From: Steroidobacter sp.
GTDB lineage: Bacteria > Pseudomonadota > Gammaproteobacteria > Steroidobacterales > Steroidobacteraceae
Direction of reading: 5' to 3'
Length of the DNA: 40,700 bases
Assembly (NCBI GenBank): GCA_025929585.1
Contig: JAICPY010000030.1
Span: 1 to 40,700 of the forward strand
In this document: one piece after another, positions 39,076 through 40,700 of the stretch
Layout of the letters: each line of letters opens with the position of its first letter
Position numbering within the stretch: position 1 is the first letter of the stretch
The notes under the pieces: model-generated
The model's database searches: none
Seen by the model: only the letters and a program-made list of their open reading frames with translations
What the model was told of the DNA's origin: nothing
Made by a program: the position numbers and the translations under genes

Positions 39076-40700
39076 GTGCTCGTAAGATTCCTGATAGGGA
39101 TGACGCTTGCGTCGTCCACGATCGTTGCCGCGCGCGCCGAAATCGTGCCACTCGAGCTTTGGTATGAAGCGCCCGCTTCCGACTGGGAAAGCGAAGCACT
39201 GCCCATCGGTAACGGTGCCATGGGAGCGATGGTGTTCGGTGGCATCGATCAGGATCGGCTGCAACTCAACGAGAAGACGCTTTGGACAGGCGGACCGGGT
39301 TCGAAGAGCGGCTACGATTTTGGAATTCCCGAAGCGTCTCTCGATGAGATCGTGAATGAGATTGCGCAGGAACTCGACACAGCTGGCGCGCTTGCTCCCG
39401 AGAATGTCGCTCAGCGGCTAGGCCGCAAGGCTCGCGGGTATGGTGACTATCAGAGCGCAGGCGACTTGCTTCTGGACTTCGAACCAAGCACATCCCCCAT
39501 AGTCGACTATAGGCGCGAGCTCGATCTGCACGACGCGATCGCCCGCGTGACATTCACGCGCGATGGGATTCGTCATACGCGCGAATATTTCGCTTCCTAT
39601 CCTGACCGCGCAATAGTCGTAAGACTCTCCGCAGATCAACCGGGCCAGGTGCAATTTCGGGCGAAGCTCGCTGTACCGGACAATCGCACCGACATTAGTC
39701 AGATTGGCAACGGTCGGATAGCTGTCAGCGGCGCGCTGCATGACAACGGCCTTCGATACAACGCAGCCGTTCGAGTCGTAACCGAAGGTGGGTCGGTTTC
39801 CGACGAGGCTGCTGCCGTTCGAGTGCGTGGCGCCGATCGTGCGATGATCCTGATCGCTCTGAGTACCAACTACGCGCAAACCTATCCGACCTATCGCCAG
39901 GAGGCACCTCAGGACGTCGCTAGGCGGCTGGATAGCGCAACCAAGCTCGGGTTCACCGCGTTGCGTGATCGACACCTTGCGGACTATCGCACGCTCTTTC
40001 ATCGCGTCGCGCTGGACATCGGTCAAGGATCGCAGAAGCAGCCAACCGATCGGTTGCTGCGAGAGTACGAACAAGCAGCTCCCTCGCAGCGCCGCGCATT
40101 AGAGGCATTGTACTTCCAGTACGGGCGTTACCTGCTCATCGCCTCTTCCCGAGCCGGTTCATTGCCCGCGAATCTTCAAGGTGTGTGGAATCAGAGCGCG
40201 ACGCCGCCCTGGAACGCTGACTATCACGTGAACATCAATCTGCAGATGAATTATTGGCCGGCACAGACGACTCACCTCTCAGAGACCGCCGCTCCCTTGT
40301 TCGACTTCATCGACAACCTGGTCCCGCCGGGCCGCGAATCCGCAAACAGAATCACAGGCTCTTCAGGATGGACACTGTTCCTGAATACGAACGTATGGGG
40401 CTTCGCGGGGCTGATCGACTGGCCGACGGCATTCTGGCAACCCGAGTCTGCCGCTTGGCTTGCTCAGCATTATTACGAAGGTTATGCATTCTCGGGTGAT
40501 CAGACATTTCTGCGCGAGCGAGCGTGGCCGGTCATGAAAGGTGCTGCGCGGTACTGGCTCACTGCTTTGCGCGAAGATCCTCGCGATGGCTCATTGGTCG
40601 TCTCGCCCAGTTATTCGCCCGAGCATGGACCCTTCACAGCAGGCGCCTCGATGTCGCAGCAGATCGTGCTAGACCTATTCAAGAACGTCATCGAAGCCGC
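39076..40700 (+). CDS. glycoside hydrolase family 95 (alpha-L-fucosidase-type), 5' part
   Basis: The frame starts at GTG 39076, six bases after a G-run ribosome binding site, and remains open to the window edge (541 codons; the family is usually about 750-820 residues). A signal peptide of about 21 residues (MLVRFLIGMTLASSTIVAARA) directs export. The N-terminal beta-domain opens LWYEAPASDWESEALPIGNG and continues AMGAMVFGGIDQDRLQLNEKTLW, the hallmark GH95 start. Further on are LQMNYWPAQTTHLSE, ESAAWLAQHYYEGYAFSGDQTFL and VSPSYSPEHG in the (alpha/alpha)6 catalytic barrel. GH95 enzymes are inverting 1,2-alpha-L-fucosidases or alpha-L-galactosidases. The C-terminal catalytic residues lie beyond the window. 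Confidence 0.93.
   Translation, partial: MLVRFLIGMTLASSTIVAARAEIVPLELWYEAPASDWESEALPIGNGAMGAMVFGGIDQDRLQLNEKTLWTGGPGSKSGYDFGIPEASLDEIVNEIAQELDTAGALAPENVAQRLGRKARGYGDYQSAGDLLLDFEPSTSPIVDYRRELDLHDAIARVTFTRDGIRHTREYFASYPDRAIVVRLSADQPGQVQFRAKLAVPDNRTDISQIGNGRIAVSGALHDNGLRYNAAVRVVTEGGSVSDEAAAVRVRGADRAMILIALSTNYAQTYPTYRQEAPQDVARRLDSATKLGFTALRDRHLADYRTLFHRVALDIGQGSQKQPTDRLLREYEQAAPSQRRALEALYFQYGRYLLIASSRAGSLPANLQGVWNQSATPPWNADYHVNINLQMNYWPAQTTHLSETAAPLFDFIDNLVPPGRESANRITGSSGWTLFLNTNVWGFAGLIDWPTAFWQPESAAWLAQHYYEGYAFSGDQTFLRERAWPVMKGAARYWLTALREDPRDGSLVVSPSYSPEHGPFTAGASMSQQIVLDLFKNVIEA

Overview
This window looks like chromosomal DNA of a Gammaproteobacterium of moderately high GC. The strongest evidence is the core block serS-rarA-(vanZ-like)-lolA-ftsK / trxB-(acetyltransferase)-aat-infA / clpA-clpS, which keeps the gene order known from Escherichia coli and other Gammaproteobacteria, although lrp and cydDC are missing. 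A type II secretion cluster (gspCDEF) and two secreted glycosidases (GH43, GH95) suggest a soil or plant-polymer degrader, possibly near Steroidobacterales, Nevskiales or Xanthomonadales. That placement is inference.

Layout. (1) 1-8835 is a urea/nitrogen block. It holds urtA (urea ABC transporter binding protein) and a porin on the minus strand. These are followed on the plus strand by an unusual hybrid sensor kinase whose N-terminal half is an NCS1-type nucleobase transporter, and by its LuxR-type response regulator. Then come ureG (urease GTPase, minus) and a HupE/UreJ-type metal permease (plus). A textbook sigma-54 promoter sits in front of the kinase. (2) 8852-12263 holds an ABC exporter with an odd N-terminal domain, tRNA-Ser(UGA) and a Bax-inhibitor-1 family membrane protein with a clear terminator. 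(3) 12415-25098 is the conserved core block: translation (serS, aat, infA), recombination and division (rarA, ftsK), lipoprotein sorting (lolA), redox (trxB) and N-degron proteolysis (clpA, clpS). (4) 25500-31683 is gspC-D-E-F of the type II secretion system; no pseudopilin genes follow. (5) 31858-34888 holds a small acidic protein, a DNA-repair-type radical SAM protein and an overlapping DUF4130-UdgX fusion. (6) 35018-40700 is an accessory region: GH43 lipoprotein, small lipoprotein, PH-domain membrane protein, aldo/keto reductase, DUF3565 protein and the start of a GH95 alpha-L-fucosidase that runs off the window.

The most unusual structure is not a gene. At least twelve intergenic gaps carry long imperfect palindromes whose arms are runs of degenerate 7- or 8-base words. 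The words differ between loci (GTTGACG, GTGACGR, GGGGATA, AGTCYGY, GTGATGR, CGCAGAGN, GGTGTAAA), but the architecture is the same. Copies of one word family always lie in the same orientation on the window strand, whatever the direction of the flanking genes. Several supply the stop codon of the adjacent gene. I know no named family with this description.

The urea block reads as one physiological unit: the porin and Urt transporter bring urea in, UreG and the HupE/UreJ protein serve nickel delivery to urease, and the transporter-like kinase with its regulator is a good candidate nitrogen/urea sensor under sigma-54 control. Urease structural genes and urtBCDE are not in the window; they may lie to its left.
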